This document shows, in pieces, positions 44,650 to 52,719 of a DNA stretch of 64,000 nucleotides. Source of the DNA: Dyadobacter sp. CY326 (GTDB taxonomy: Bacteria > Bacteroidota > Bacteroidia > Cytophagales > Spirosomataceae). The stretch's first letter is position 1; the number at the start of each line of letters is the position of its first letter. The notes beneath the pieces were generated by a model, which was not told where the DNA came from, searched no databases, and saw nothing but the letters and a program-made list of their open reading frames with translations. Location of the stretch: positions 1-64,000 of the forward strand of contig NZ_JAJUXI010000007.1 in the NCBI RefSeq assembly GCF_021390515.1, given 5' to 3'. The position numbers and the translations under genes are program-made.

Positions 44650-45648
44650 ATGAGCTTCAATATCAACATGCCCCTTCTCTCGATCATTGTTCCCGTCTAC
44701 AACAAGCAGGCTTACATTGACTCATGCATCGAGTCGATTTTGAAACAGCGGTTCACCGATTTTGAGCTGATTTTGGTCAATGATGGATCGACCGACGAAT
44801 GCGGCTCAATCTGCGACCGCATCGCGCGGCAGGACAACCGGGTTTTGGTTGTGCATCAAAACAATCAGGGTGTTTCCAGTGCCCGCAACACAGGATTGGG
44901 CATTGCCGTTGGCAAATACATTGGATTTGTGGACTGCGACGACACGCTTGAAGCTGACATGTACGAACTGCTGATCGACAATGCGATCAGACATACGGCT
45001 GACATTTCGATTTGCGGAACGCGCAAAATATTTCCACACAAAGTCGAAATGTTTTACGGAACAGGCAAAACCAAAATATATGACCGCGCTGGTGCCATAA
45101 CAGCATTGCTTACCAAAGACTTTTCGCACAGTGCAAATGACCGGATTTTCACTGCTGAAATCGCCCGAAGCATTAAGTTCGAAGGCAGCATGTATGAGGA
45201 CACGTTTTACAATTTCAAGGCTTTGAACCAAGCTAACAAGATCGTTTTCGATGATCAGGTGAAATACAATTACATCGTGAGAGAGAACTCGGTTAGCATG
45301 ACCAAGTTCAGCACGAAATACATGGACACAGTGAGTTTCTCTAAACAAATGGTCCAAACCTGCGAGCAAAGTCTGCCGGAAATTCTGGATGAGGCAAAAT
45401 ATTTTGATCTGATCACCAACATTTCATTGATCAATTTAATTTTCATTTCAGGGCGTCAAAAATATCTTGCAGAATACAAACAGGCGAGTGAAAATCTGGT
45501 TGATTATTATCAATATATGTTCAAAAGAGCGATCAAATTGAAGCATCGTTACGCATTGAAACTTTTCAAAGCGAGCCCGGTTATGTATGAAGTTCTGATG
45601 AAAGCATATATCAACCTTGCTAATGCGGATGTTGCCAGAAAAGTGTAA
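44650..45648 (+). CDS. Family 2 glycosyltransferase
   Basis: A 332-residue GT2 enzyme of the EpsJ/WcaA style: LLSIIVPVYNKQAYIDSCIE near residue 9, LILVNDGSTDECG near 38, QGVSSARNTGLGIAVGKYIG near 75 and FVDCDDTLEADMYELL near 93. All standard donor-binding elements are present. The start ATG at 44650 follows the previous stop by 32 bases. Confidence 0.86.
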   Translation: MSFNINMPLLSIIVPVYNKQAYIDSCIESILKQRFTDFELILVNDGSTDECGSICDRIARQDNRVLVVHQNNQGVSSARNTGLGIAVGKYIGFVDCDDTLEADMYELLIDNAIRHTADISICGTRKIFPHKVEMFYGTGKTKIYDRAGAITALLTKDFSHSANDRIFTAEIARSIKFEGSMYEDTFYNFKALNQANKIVFDDQVKYNYIVRENSVSMTKFSTKYMDTVSFSKQMVQTCEQSLPEILDEAKYFDLITNISLINLIFISGRQKYLAEYKQASENLVDYYQYMFKRAIKLKHRYALKLFKASPVMYEVLMKAYINLANADVARKV

Positions 45649-45720
45649 GCAACATTGCTTGAAAGACGAGAAGCAGACAAATCCCTCCCTATTTTGAATT
45701 AATAACAGCAGCTAATTACA

Positions 45721-46797
45721 ATGATTTCCAAGACCATATCCAGACAAATATTGACCGTAGGAGAAGGCTTTCAGCCACCACTTGGAGGAATATCCAGTGT
45801 GCTGTCAACCTATTCTAATCATTTTTCGGATTTCAAGTTTGTTGCGACATACAACCTGCAAATCAGCAAGATCAGCAATGTATTTTATTTCGCATTGAGT
45901 CTTATCAAACTGAGCGGCAAGTTGTTGACGGATTCAGAGATAAAAATTGTGCACATTCACGGTGCACATTACGGCAGCTTCTACCGGAAGTTTCTTGTTT
46001 TTTTGGTCGGGAAATTGTTTGGCAAAAAACTAATCTATCACAGCCACGGCTCTGACTTTCACATATTTTATAACAATGCAAACCCGTTGACCAGAAAGCT
46101 GATTCAAATATTTTTCAGAAATATCGATCTTGTAATATGCCTCTCAAAGCAGTGGAAAACATTCTTTGAAGCTAATTTCAAACTGAAAAACATCATAGTT
46201 CTCGAAAATATTATTGATCCAGCCGATTCGTCATTGCCAAAAGAAAGATCACAACACCTGCGACTATTATTCCTGGGATTCATCGGTGAGCGGAAAGGAA
46301 TTTTCGATCTGCTGGAAGTCATTAAAAATAACAAAGAATACTTCAACGATAAGTTGGAACTAACCATTGGTGGAAACGGGGAAACCAAGAAATTGGAAGC
46401 ATTCATAAAAGAGTATCAATTAGAAAACATTGTCAAGTTTAAAGGATGGATTTCGGGAGAAGATAAAAAAGCATTGCTGCAAAAAAGTGATGTGTACATT
46501 CTGCCATCTTACAATGAAGGTTTGCCAATTTCAATTTTGGAAGCAATGAGTCACAGCATGCCAATCATTTCCACATCTGTCGGCGGAATTAGTGAAATAT
46601 TAACCAGTAATGTTAATGGTTTTTTGGTCAAGCCCGGTGATTCAGAAGCGATTTTGAGCAGCATTAAAGCTTTTATTAATAATCCAGATCTGATTGATGC
46701 AATGGGCAGAAAATCCCGACAAATGGTGACCCCATATTATTCAAATTCAGTTATTCCTAAGCTCGAATCCGTTTATAAGCAAATGTTGACGGTGTAA
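45721..46797 (+). CDS. Family 4 glycosyltransferase
   Basis: A 358-residue GT-B enzyme. Acceptor half: KIVHIHGAHYGSFYRK near residue 77 and LIYHSHGSDFH near 104. Donor half: LLFLGFIGERKGIFDLLEVI near 182 and the EX7E motif NEGLPISILEAMSHSMPII near 264. Both catalytic glutamates are present. It is AT-richer than the genes just upstream. It is separated from its neighbours by about 70 bases on each side, more than inside the preceding cluster. Confidence 0.86.
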   Translation: MISKTISRQILTVGEGFQPPLGGISSVLSTYSNHFSDFKFVATYNLQISKISNVFYFALSLIKLSGKLLTDSEIKIVHIHGAHYGSFYRKFLVFLVGKLFGKKLIYHSHGSDFHIFYNNANPLTRKLIQIFFRNIDLVICLSKQWKTFFEANFKLKNIIVLENIIDPADSSLPKERSQHLRLLFLGFIGERKGIFDLLEVIKNNKEYFNDKLELTIGGNGETKKLEAFIKEYQLENIVKFKGWISGEDKKALLQKSDVYILPSYNEGLPISILEAMSHSMPIISTSVGGISEILTSNVNGFLVKPGDSEAILSSIKAFINNPDLIDAMGRKSRQMVTPYYSNSVIPKLESVYKQMLTV

Positions 46798-46870
46798 AAG
46801 GAAATCAAACGCCTTCTTACATCGCTTTTATAGATCTTATTTTTTAACCTCATTACTAAATCACAATCCT

Positions 46871-48766
46871 ATGTGTGGAATTGCAGGAAGTGTAAATTGT
46901 AAATTGACAAATCAAAGCATTGATTTGATCAGCCATAGAGGCCCTGATTCGCAGGCCCTTATCGACATTGAAGTTGGTAACGATCGCATCTATTTCGGTC
47001 ATACCAGACTTTCCATTCTTGACTTGTCAGAAGCAGGAAGTCAACCTATGTTTACCGATTGCGGCAACTATTGCATCACGTTCAATGGTGAAATATATAA
47101 CCACAAACAATTAAGGCAACGCATATCAGATGTAAGCTTCAAAGGCCAGTCTGACACGGAAACAATTCTTTATTATTTGAGAGAATTCGGCATCGAAGGC
47201 GTAAAAGATTTCAATGGTATTTTCGCTTTCTCTTTTTTCGATCGCAGAAATGGAAAGATATATTTAGTGCGTGACTGGTTTGGAACAAAACCACTTTATT
47301 ATTATTTGAATGGCAACAAATTGCTATTCAGTTCAGAAATAAAAGTGATCCTAAACAACCCGGAATACAAAAAGGAAATTGATGAAAATTCGTTAAATTC
47401 ATTCCTTACCTTCCGCTACAATCCAGCACCGCAAACGCTATATAAAGGCATCAAAAAACTGGAAGCGGCATCGTATCTCGAATTCACGCTTGGAGGCAAT
47501 GTAAAGCAAACGGATTACTGGCCGAAGGTTCAGAAAATCGACAACACCATGACCGAGCAGGATGCGCTCGTTGAATACAGAAGGCTTCTGGATCAGTCTG
47601 TTGAGCGTCAATTGCTAAGCGATGTGCCGGTTGGTTTGTTGTTAAGCGGCGGTCTGGATTCAGCTGTTCTGGGCAAGCTTATGTCAGAGAAATCTGCTTA
47701 TCAAATCAAGACATTCACCGTTGGTTTTGAAGGCAAAGGAAATTACAATGAGCTTGACGATGCAAGAATCACGTCGCAGCTGATCAATTCGGAGCACCAT
47801 GAAATTTACATGGAAAAAGACACTTATATGAATTACTTCTATAAGTCGTTTTACCACACCGAAGAGCCCATTGCAGAGCCGACGATTCCTGCACTATTTT
47901 ACTTGTCAAATCTTGCTTCAAAGCACGTGAAAGTCGTTTTGAGCGGACAGGGAGCGGACGAGCCAATGGCTGGTTACAAGCGTTACAAGGGAGAAAAGTT
48001 TATTTCGGATTACCGTAAGCTGCTCTCCATGTTGCCATTATCGCTTGCGTCTACATTGTTTCCAAATAACAGCACGATTGACAGAGGCATTTATTCAGCC
48101 AAATTCAAAGAAGAACTGGACCGCTTTATTGCCATTTACACGCTGTTTACGCCTGATTTGAAAAGCAAGCTTTATCAAACAGGACTGCAAGATCAAATTG
48201 GTGTGGATCAAAAATTCCTGTTTAAAAAGGCTTTTGACCGCACGGACAAAGATGCTGATTCGTTGTCAAAACTGCTTTTCCTGGACACCAGAACCATGCT
48301 TCCGGATAATTTGCTGCTCTTCAATGACAAGCTGACCATGGCCAACTCCATAGAAAATCGCGTGCCTTATCTTGACATCGACCTTGTAAACTTCCTCGAA
48401 ACTGTTCCTATTGGCTTGAAACTAAAAGGACAAACAGGGAAATACATTCATAAAAAAGCATCTGAGGAATGGTTGCCTAAGTCCATCATTCACAGGAAGA
48501 AACGTGGTTTTGAAACGCCTGTTGGTGACTGGTTTAAGACAGAGCTTTCGGATTCGTTGTTGTCGTTAGTGGATAGTTCTGACTCGCTGAGCCGCAAGTA
48601 TTTCAACACGCCTTACATTAAGGATATGATTCACCAGCACAGGACAATGAAGAGGGATTACAAGAAGCAATTATTCATCCTGCTTTCCCTTGAACTGTGG
48701 CACTCATCGTTTTTCAAGAGTGATTTCAGCACGCAAAAGGCTGATTTACAGACAGCAATCGGTTGA
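46871..48766 (+). CDS. asnB: Asparagine synthetase-like glutamine amidotransferase
   Basis: A 631-residue AsnB-family protein. The N-terminal class II glutaminase has Cys2 as nucleophile (MCGIAGSV), SHRGPDSQALI near residue 22 and FNGEIYNH near 73. The synthetase domain has the PP-loop LLLSGGLDSAVLGKL near 256. In O-antigen and capsule loci, AsnB-type enzymes are often proposed to amidate uronic acids or similar groups of the polymer instead of making asparagine; location here supports that, but it is inference. It is the last plus-strand gene before the minus-strand island and is followed by a strong double hairpin. Confidence 0.9.
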   Translation: MCGIAGSVNCKLTNQSIDLISHRGPDSQALIDIEVGNDRIYFGHTRLSILDLSEAGSQPMFTDCGNYCITFNGEIYNHKQLRQRISDVSFKGQSDTETILYYLREFGIEGVKDFNGIFAFSFFDRRNGKIYLVRDWFGTKPLYYYLNGNKLLFSSEIKVILNNPEYKKEIDENSLNSFLTFRYNPAPQTLYKGIKKLEAASYLEFTLGGNVKQTDYWPKVQKIDNTMTEQDALVEYRRLLDQSVERQLLSDVPVGLLLSGGLDSAVLGKLMSEKSAYQIKTFTVGFEGKGNYNELDDARITSQLINSEHHEIYMEKDTYMNYFYKSFYHTEEPIAEPTIPALFYLSNLASKHVKVVLSGQGADEPMAGYKRYKGEKFISDYRKLLSMLPLSLASTLFPNNSTIDRGIYSAKFKEELDRFIAIYTLFTPDLKSKLYQTGLQDQIGVDQKFLFKKAFDRTDKDADSLSKLLFLDTRTMLPDNLLLFNDKLTMANSIENRVPYLDIDLVNFLETVPIGLKLKGQTGKYIHKKASEEWLPKSIIHRKKRGFETPVGDWFKTELSDSLLSLVDSSDSLSRKYFNTPYIKDMIHQHRTMKRDYKKQLFILLSLELWHSSFFKSDFSTQKADLQTAIG

Positions 48767-48775
48767 TATAATCTG

Positions 48776-48848
48776 GCGCCACCTCACAAGTGGCGCTCAA
48801 TTAAAATGCCCCGGATCACAGCGTAAGTGCTTTATGATCCGGGGCATT
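48776..48848 (+). terminator. Double hairpin after asnB
   Basis: The first hairpin is GCGCCAC/GTGGCGC (48776-48782, 48790-48796). The second is a perfect 14-bp stem, AATGCCCCGGATCA (48805-48818) with TGATCCGGGGCATT (48835-48848), followed by TTGTTATTT. Together they should stop transcription leaving asnB. Confidence 0.8.
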
Positions 48849-48935
48849 TGTTATTTAGTATTGCTGACTAAATGCGGATTACAACTACAATCCCACATGG
48901 ACGACTGAATTCATTCGCTTCATCACCAGCACATT

Positions 48936-48969
48936 AACAAAAAAAGAGCATAGTCTAAGCAGACTAGCC
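48936..48969 (-). terminator. Terminator of the minus-strand lyase gene
   Basis: On the minus strand, TAGTCT-GCTT-AGACTA forms a short stem (6 bp plus imperfect G+C extension) followed by CTCTTTTTTT. It lies just downstream of the lyase stop at 48999, facing the asnB terminator. Confidence 0.6.
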
Positions 48970-48998
48970 CTTCAAAATAACTGGTGCATAAAAGTTTT

Positions 48999-49853
48999 TT
49001 ACCGGCCTGGATAAACGTCCTTGTAACTGGCCTTCGCATTGCCAACGGTCACTTCATCCGCAAAAACGACTCTGCTATTGACCATACCGTTGCCGCTTTT
49101 CTTCCAGTCCCATTTATTGATGCCGATTTTGAAGTAAGGGTAAGTCGCGTCGTTATATCGGTTGCCCTTCCCTATCCTACTGAAAACGAGCTTATTTTGA
49201 TTCCAGACTTCCACAATGCCTGTGTTATCGAAAGCCCACTTGATGTGGAAAACCCAATCGAGCCAGCGATCCTTTTGCACGGGCCCAAGGTCTACGCGTG
49301 TAAAATTGTCATTGTATTGTTGGGTGACACGATTGCTGTCCGTCCTTACTTCCAGCACAAACCGGTCATTCATAACGCCCAAAAACAACGGAGCACTCCG
49401 CCATTTTTCGCCCTCCGAAAAGTCGGGCAGCTCCTGCCACTCCACAATGCTTTCTTCAAGTGAATCTCTGGTGAAAGCTGCCGGGAAATAAAGTGAAAAA
49501 CCAAACCAGCCTTCTTTATTCTGGTTAGGTGCGCGGCCCAGCTGCGAACGAAATTCAAAGGCCGCATCTTGTCTGCGCAATTCAAAACGCACAGACTTTG
49601 CGCCCGTACGCTTTACAGAATCACTCGTTTGCGCAGACCAGGAATTAGCAAGGCTCGTTTCGTACCATTTAGCAATTTGATTATCAAAATTGTGGTGCGC
49701 AATGACGAAACTGTCTAGCGGATAAATGATGTCCGGATCCATTGCAACATCGCCCTGGCCGTCAATGTCAGTCATTTTACAACCGGCAGCAAATATTAAA
49801 AGGCCACAAATTAAAATCAAATTGCACTTACTCAAATCACGATTGGCTTTCAT
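48999..49853 (-). CDS. Polysaccharide lyase-like lipoprotein (PF14099 type), first copy
   Basis: A 284-residue protein with a lipoprotein signal ending FAAGC (cysteine near residue 25). The mature part looks like a jelly-roll lyase of the heparin-lyase/PL20-like group. Blocks include GRAPNQNKEGWFGFSLYFPA near 130, RSAPLFLGVMNDRF near 176, DWVFHIKWAFDNTGIVEVW near 221 and YPYFKIGINKWDW near 259. Such enzymes cut uronic-acid-containing polysaccharides by beta-elimination. A longer homologue is at 54340-55521. Its setting inside EPS locus B suggests trimming or release of the own polymer. Substrate is unknown. Confidence 0.75.
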   Translation of the reverse strand: MKANRDLSKCNLILICGLLIFAAGCKMTDIDGQGDVAMDPDIIYPLDSFVIAHHNFDNQIAKWYETSLANSWSAQTSDSVKRTGAKSVRFELRRQDAAFEFRSQLGRAPNQNKEGWFGFSLYFPAAFTRDSLEESIVEWQELPDFSEGEKWRSAPLFLGVMNDRFVLEVRTDSNRVTQQYNDNFTRVDLGPVQKDRWLDWVFHIKWAFDNTGIVEVWNQNKLVFSRIGKGNRYNDATYPYFKIGINKWDWKKSGNGMVNSRVVFADEVTVGNAKASYKDVYPGR

Positions 49854-49959
49854 TACGTTTACTATGGTTATTAAAATAGAAGACGATAAAATGCTTCAAA
49901 CACGAATTAAGTTTATCGAAATACAATGTGTTTAGTTTGCGGCTAAAATATATTGAAAT

Positions 49960-50442
49960 TTAAATTGAAATGAAGTTCTGCAATGACCCAATTAATTCAG
50001 AGGATGCATATCTTCCTACGCTGTGCAATGTATTTAATTCCCCGCTCAGCATGCTTAATATTTTTTCTCTTAAAACTTCTCTGTCGTAAGCAACGTGCAA
50101 ATAATTTAATCTTTCAAGTCTCCTCGCAGTTGCCAGCTGATGCTCATTTCTGTGTTCGCCTAAACTCGCAAGTTTTGGAAAAATAATGATTGGCTTATTG
50201 TATTCCAATGCAGAAATGATTGTTCCCATTCCTGCGTGACTAACAATTATTTTTGCAGACGAAAAATATTTGTCAAACTCGGTTGGCCCTATGAATTCAA
50301 AATGTTTCATATGCTTAACCTTGTAAGTGCTTTCAGAAATTTGCGCTACAAAAGGGATTTCTGGTAATTCCTGCGCCAAATCGTCCATTATTGAAATTAA
50401 ACGATCAAATGGGCCTTGTGTTCCTACTGTGATAAATATCAT
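49960..50442 (-). CDS. Alg13/EpsF-like glycosyltransferase catalytic subunit
   Basis: A 160-residue protein corresponding to the C-terminal half of a GT28 enzyme: MIFITVGTQGPFDRLISIMD at the start, FIGPTEFDKYFSSAKIIVSH near residue 50, HAGMGTIISALEYNKPIIIF near 69 and ASLGEHRNEHQLATA near 90. It matches the PssE/EpsF/Alg13 family, which works only as a pair with the membrane-associated Alg14-like partner encoded directly upstream. The start ATG overlaps the partner's stop (ATGA, 50442-50439). Confidence 0.87.
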   Translation of the reverse strand: MIFITVGTQGPFDRLISIMDDLAQELPEIPFVAQISESTYKVKHMKHFEFIGPTEFDKYFSSAKIIVSHAGMGTIISALEYNKPIIIFPKLASLGEHRNEHQLATARRLERLNYLHVAYDREVLREKILSMLSGELNTLHSVGRYASSELIGSLQNFISI

Positions 50443-50882
50443 GATAATACGCTTCCGCTAAATGTAATTTTTGAATTAGATAAATCCGGCCATTGCGTGT
50501 AGCTTCGGTCGGCAATGGAAGCGGCGATTTTGCCGCTCATTGACAAGTTCTCAACATTGGCAATGCTGTCAACCCAGACCGTTTTCGCACCAATTAGTTT
50601 GCCGGCAATAATGCCCATTAAACCAGGTGCAGCGCCGGTTGTGATAATAATATTAGGTCTTAGAACGAAGATCAATTTGAGAACGCATAAAAGCGAATAA
50701 ACAAGCTTCAACTTATTCCATCTGCTTGCGTCCGGGATACTGTAAAACTTATATCCTTTTACAGTATCGGCAAAACTTTTTTTGGTAGACGCAAAAATCA
50801 ATTCATGACCTTCAAATGCCGGCTTCAATCGTAATAACTGAACCCAATGACCGCCTGCGGAAGCGATAGCTAAAATTTTCAT
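50439..50882 (-). CDS. Alg14/EpsE-like glycosyltransferase membrane partner
   Basis: A 147-residue PssD/EpsE/Alg14 homologue: KILAIASAGGHWVQLLRLKP (residues 2-21), FASTKKSFADTV near 31 and NIIITTGAAPGLMGIIAGKL near 77. It should anchor the Alg13-like subunit to the membrane and provide the acceptor site. In known systems the pair adds a sugar to a lipid-linked precursor. It is the first gene of the minus-strand island and starts at the edge of an 800-base gene-free region. Confidence 0.87.
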   Translation of the reverse strand: MKILAIASAGGHWVQLLRLKPAFEGHELIFASTKKSFADTVKGYKFYSIPDASRWNKLKLVYSLLCVLKLIFVLRPNIIITTGAAPGLMGIIAGKLIGAKTVWVDSIANVENLSMSGKIAASIADRSYTQWPDLSNSKITFSGSVLS

Positions 50883-51683
50883 AAAATTAATTGTAATAAT
50901 GATTGAGGTTAAACTGGATTCAGGATTGGATTTGATTAACCGAACGTTGACAATCCGGATAACTGGATTTATTAATAAGAAGGTTGCTGAAAACCATATT
51001 TTCTGTTTTCATACTGATAGAGGAAAGAGGTTGAATAAACGTTAAAGTGTCACATTTCAAAATGTCGTTCTTGAAATACGATACAATGTTAATTCATTAA
51101 CGAAACACCCTGATAATTTTTGGGGTAATCCCGCCAATTATCAGGGTGTAACTTGCATCATTTGGGGGCAATGTTTTCGAGCTACAAGGTCAAATTTAGC
51201 ATTCAAAAAGTATTTCTACGCTACACAAAACTACTAGTCTGTCGTCATATAAAAATAGTTTTTCAATTCTAATTTGAGCCTATTTTTTGCTTCCAATAGT
51301 GCAATATTTCAAAGGTTTTTAGATTCACTGTCGTGAAAATTTTAAGAAGCAATTATTTTGAAGAGGGTTTTCTTTCAGATTGATAAATTTCAAATGTATT
51401 TCTTAAAAAGATGTAGTACTATTTGTATAAGCACGTTTTCATCGCAAATAATTAACTGATTTTCAGTTTTTAGTAAATTGGATGACAAAACAATTTTGAA
51501 TAAAAGTCAATTGATTAAAACGAACATTATTGATAACATAAGACCCCCGATAAGAATAGGATCACCCCAAACTTGTCAAACTTTGACCCAAAACCATCAG
51601 GTGTTTTTTTTTCGGCTTCTATCTTAGATGCGTCAAAATGCACCAGACAGTTTTTACCCCAACACACCGTTTAAAATTTCCGA
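50883..51683. other. 801-base gene-free, AT-rich region
   Basis: No believable open frame is present on either strand. It separates the Alg14-like gene (minus) from a glycosyltransferase (plus), so it must hold divergent promoters. On the minus strand, CAAA..TA-type boxes at 51191-51198 and 51226-51233 read TAnnTTTG. Palindromes include GTTAATTCATTAAC (51088-51101), the large hairpin at 51105-51149 and GTCAAACTTTGAC (51575-51587). A run of eight T follows CAGGTG near 51600. A regulatory RNA or long leader is possible. Confidence 0.5.
51105..51149. repeat. 14-bp inverted repeat in the gene-free region
   Basis: ACACCCTGATAATT (51105-51118) is the exact reverse complement of AATTATCAGGGTGT (51136-51149). 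The 17-base interior contains GGG and CCC that can pair as an inner stem. No T-run follows on the plus strand; on the minus strand only TTTCGTT follows. It is about 220 bases upstream of the Alg14-like start and about 530 upstream of the plus-strand gene. Confidence 0.85.
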
Positions 51684-52619
51684 ATGAATAAAGTATTGTT
51701 TGACATTCCAGTATTGCTGATTGTACACAACCGGCCCGAAACAACATATCATGTATTTGAACAGATCAGAAATATAAAACCTGCTAAACTTTATATTTTT
51801 TCGGATGCGCCCAAAGAAGGCAAACTTGGTGACGCTGACCTCGTTGAAACATGCAGATGCCTAATGGCAGACGCCCAGATCAACTGGGAATGCATGGTTG
51901 AAAGATGGTATCCTACGGCTCACATGGGTTGGGCCATCGGTGTCTCTTCTGCGATCACCTGGGCTTTTGAGACCTGTGAAAAGCTTGTCATTTTACAGGA
52001 TGATTTGCTCCCGCATCCGTCGTTTTTCACTTTTTGCAAGACAATGCTTGATAAATATGAGGCCGACGCCCATGTCATGCATGTTTCCGGGACTTGCTGG
52101 GAAGAATGCAGTGAAACCAACCAAGCCGATCATTCTTTCAGCCTGATCGGGCACGTCTGGGGCTGGGCAACGTGGAAACGCGCTTGGAGCAAATATGACT
52201 TTTGGATGGAACAGCTGCCCGAAATGAAAAACAAACAGACATTGAAAGGGCTGTTTGGCGACACGGACACCGTAAAATACTGGCACGATCGCTTTGACCA
52301 GGTTTATGAGCAGCTTACAAAACGGTCCTGGGATTACCAGTGGCAATACACTCTTTTTCAGCACAATGGGATTGCCGTCGTTCCCAATGTCAATTTAGTT
52401 AGCAACATCGGCTTTGAGCGGAGCAATTATGGAATCAAGCTGCCCGAACATTACATCAGCGAAACTGCTGCATGGCAGGCTGCTCCCAAAAACGTGCAAA
52501 CGTCGATGGACAGCGCACCTGAGTTGCTTTACACCAAAAAGCGGGATCATTCAAAACCCGGCCTGCGCACCAGAATTGTGACCAGGTTCAGGCGTATGCT
52601 GCAAAGCGACTCCCGTTAA
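51684..52619 (+). CDS. HlpA/GNT1-like nucleotide-sugar glycosyltransferase
   Basis: A 311-residue GT-A-like protein: VLLIVHNRPETTYHVFEQIR near residue 10, LYIFSDAPKEGKLGD near 36, LVILQDDLLPHPSFF near 103 with the acidic metal site, and GHVWGWATWKRAWSKYDFWM near 155. Proteins of this type are often annotated as hemolytic protein HlpA-like or sugar transferases and are common in EPS loci. It likely adds a sugar to the locus B unit; donor unknown. It is followed 100 bases later by the WbaP-like gene. Confidence 0.72.
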   Translation: MNKVLFDIPVLLIVHNRPETTYHVFEQIRNIKPAKLYIFSDAPKEGKLGDADLVETCRCLMADAQINWECMVERWYPTAHMGWAIGVSSAITWAFETCEKLVILQDDLLPHPSFFTFCKTMLDKYEADAHVMHVSGTCWEECSETNQADHSFSLIGHVWGWATWKRAWSKYDFWMEQLPEMKNKQTLKGLFGDTDTVKYWHDRFDQVYEQLTKRSWDYQWQYTLFQHNGIAVVPNVNLVSNIGFERSNYGIKLPEHYISETAAWQAAPKNVQTSMDSAPELLYTKKRDHSKPGLRTRIVTRFRRMLQSDSR

Positions 52620-52719
52620 TACAACTAATTCAAATTTAATACTCAATGAATTCTCTCGCATTACAAAACCCGTCGCATTAACAGTGCTAAACCCTCCATC
52701 AGATTAGAAGCTCAACAGT

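Noticed and set aside
45651..45665. AAGCAA/TTGCTT hairpin after a glycosyltransferase gene
   Set aside because: A 6-bp stem with 2-base loop and no T-run is too weak to call a terminator.
48984..49463. 159-codon plus-strand frame opposite the first lyase
   Set aside because: The lyase frame has a lipoprotein signal and motifs shared with a paralogue; the antisense frame has none.
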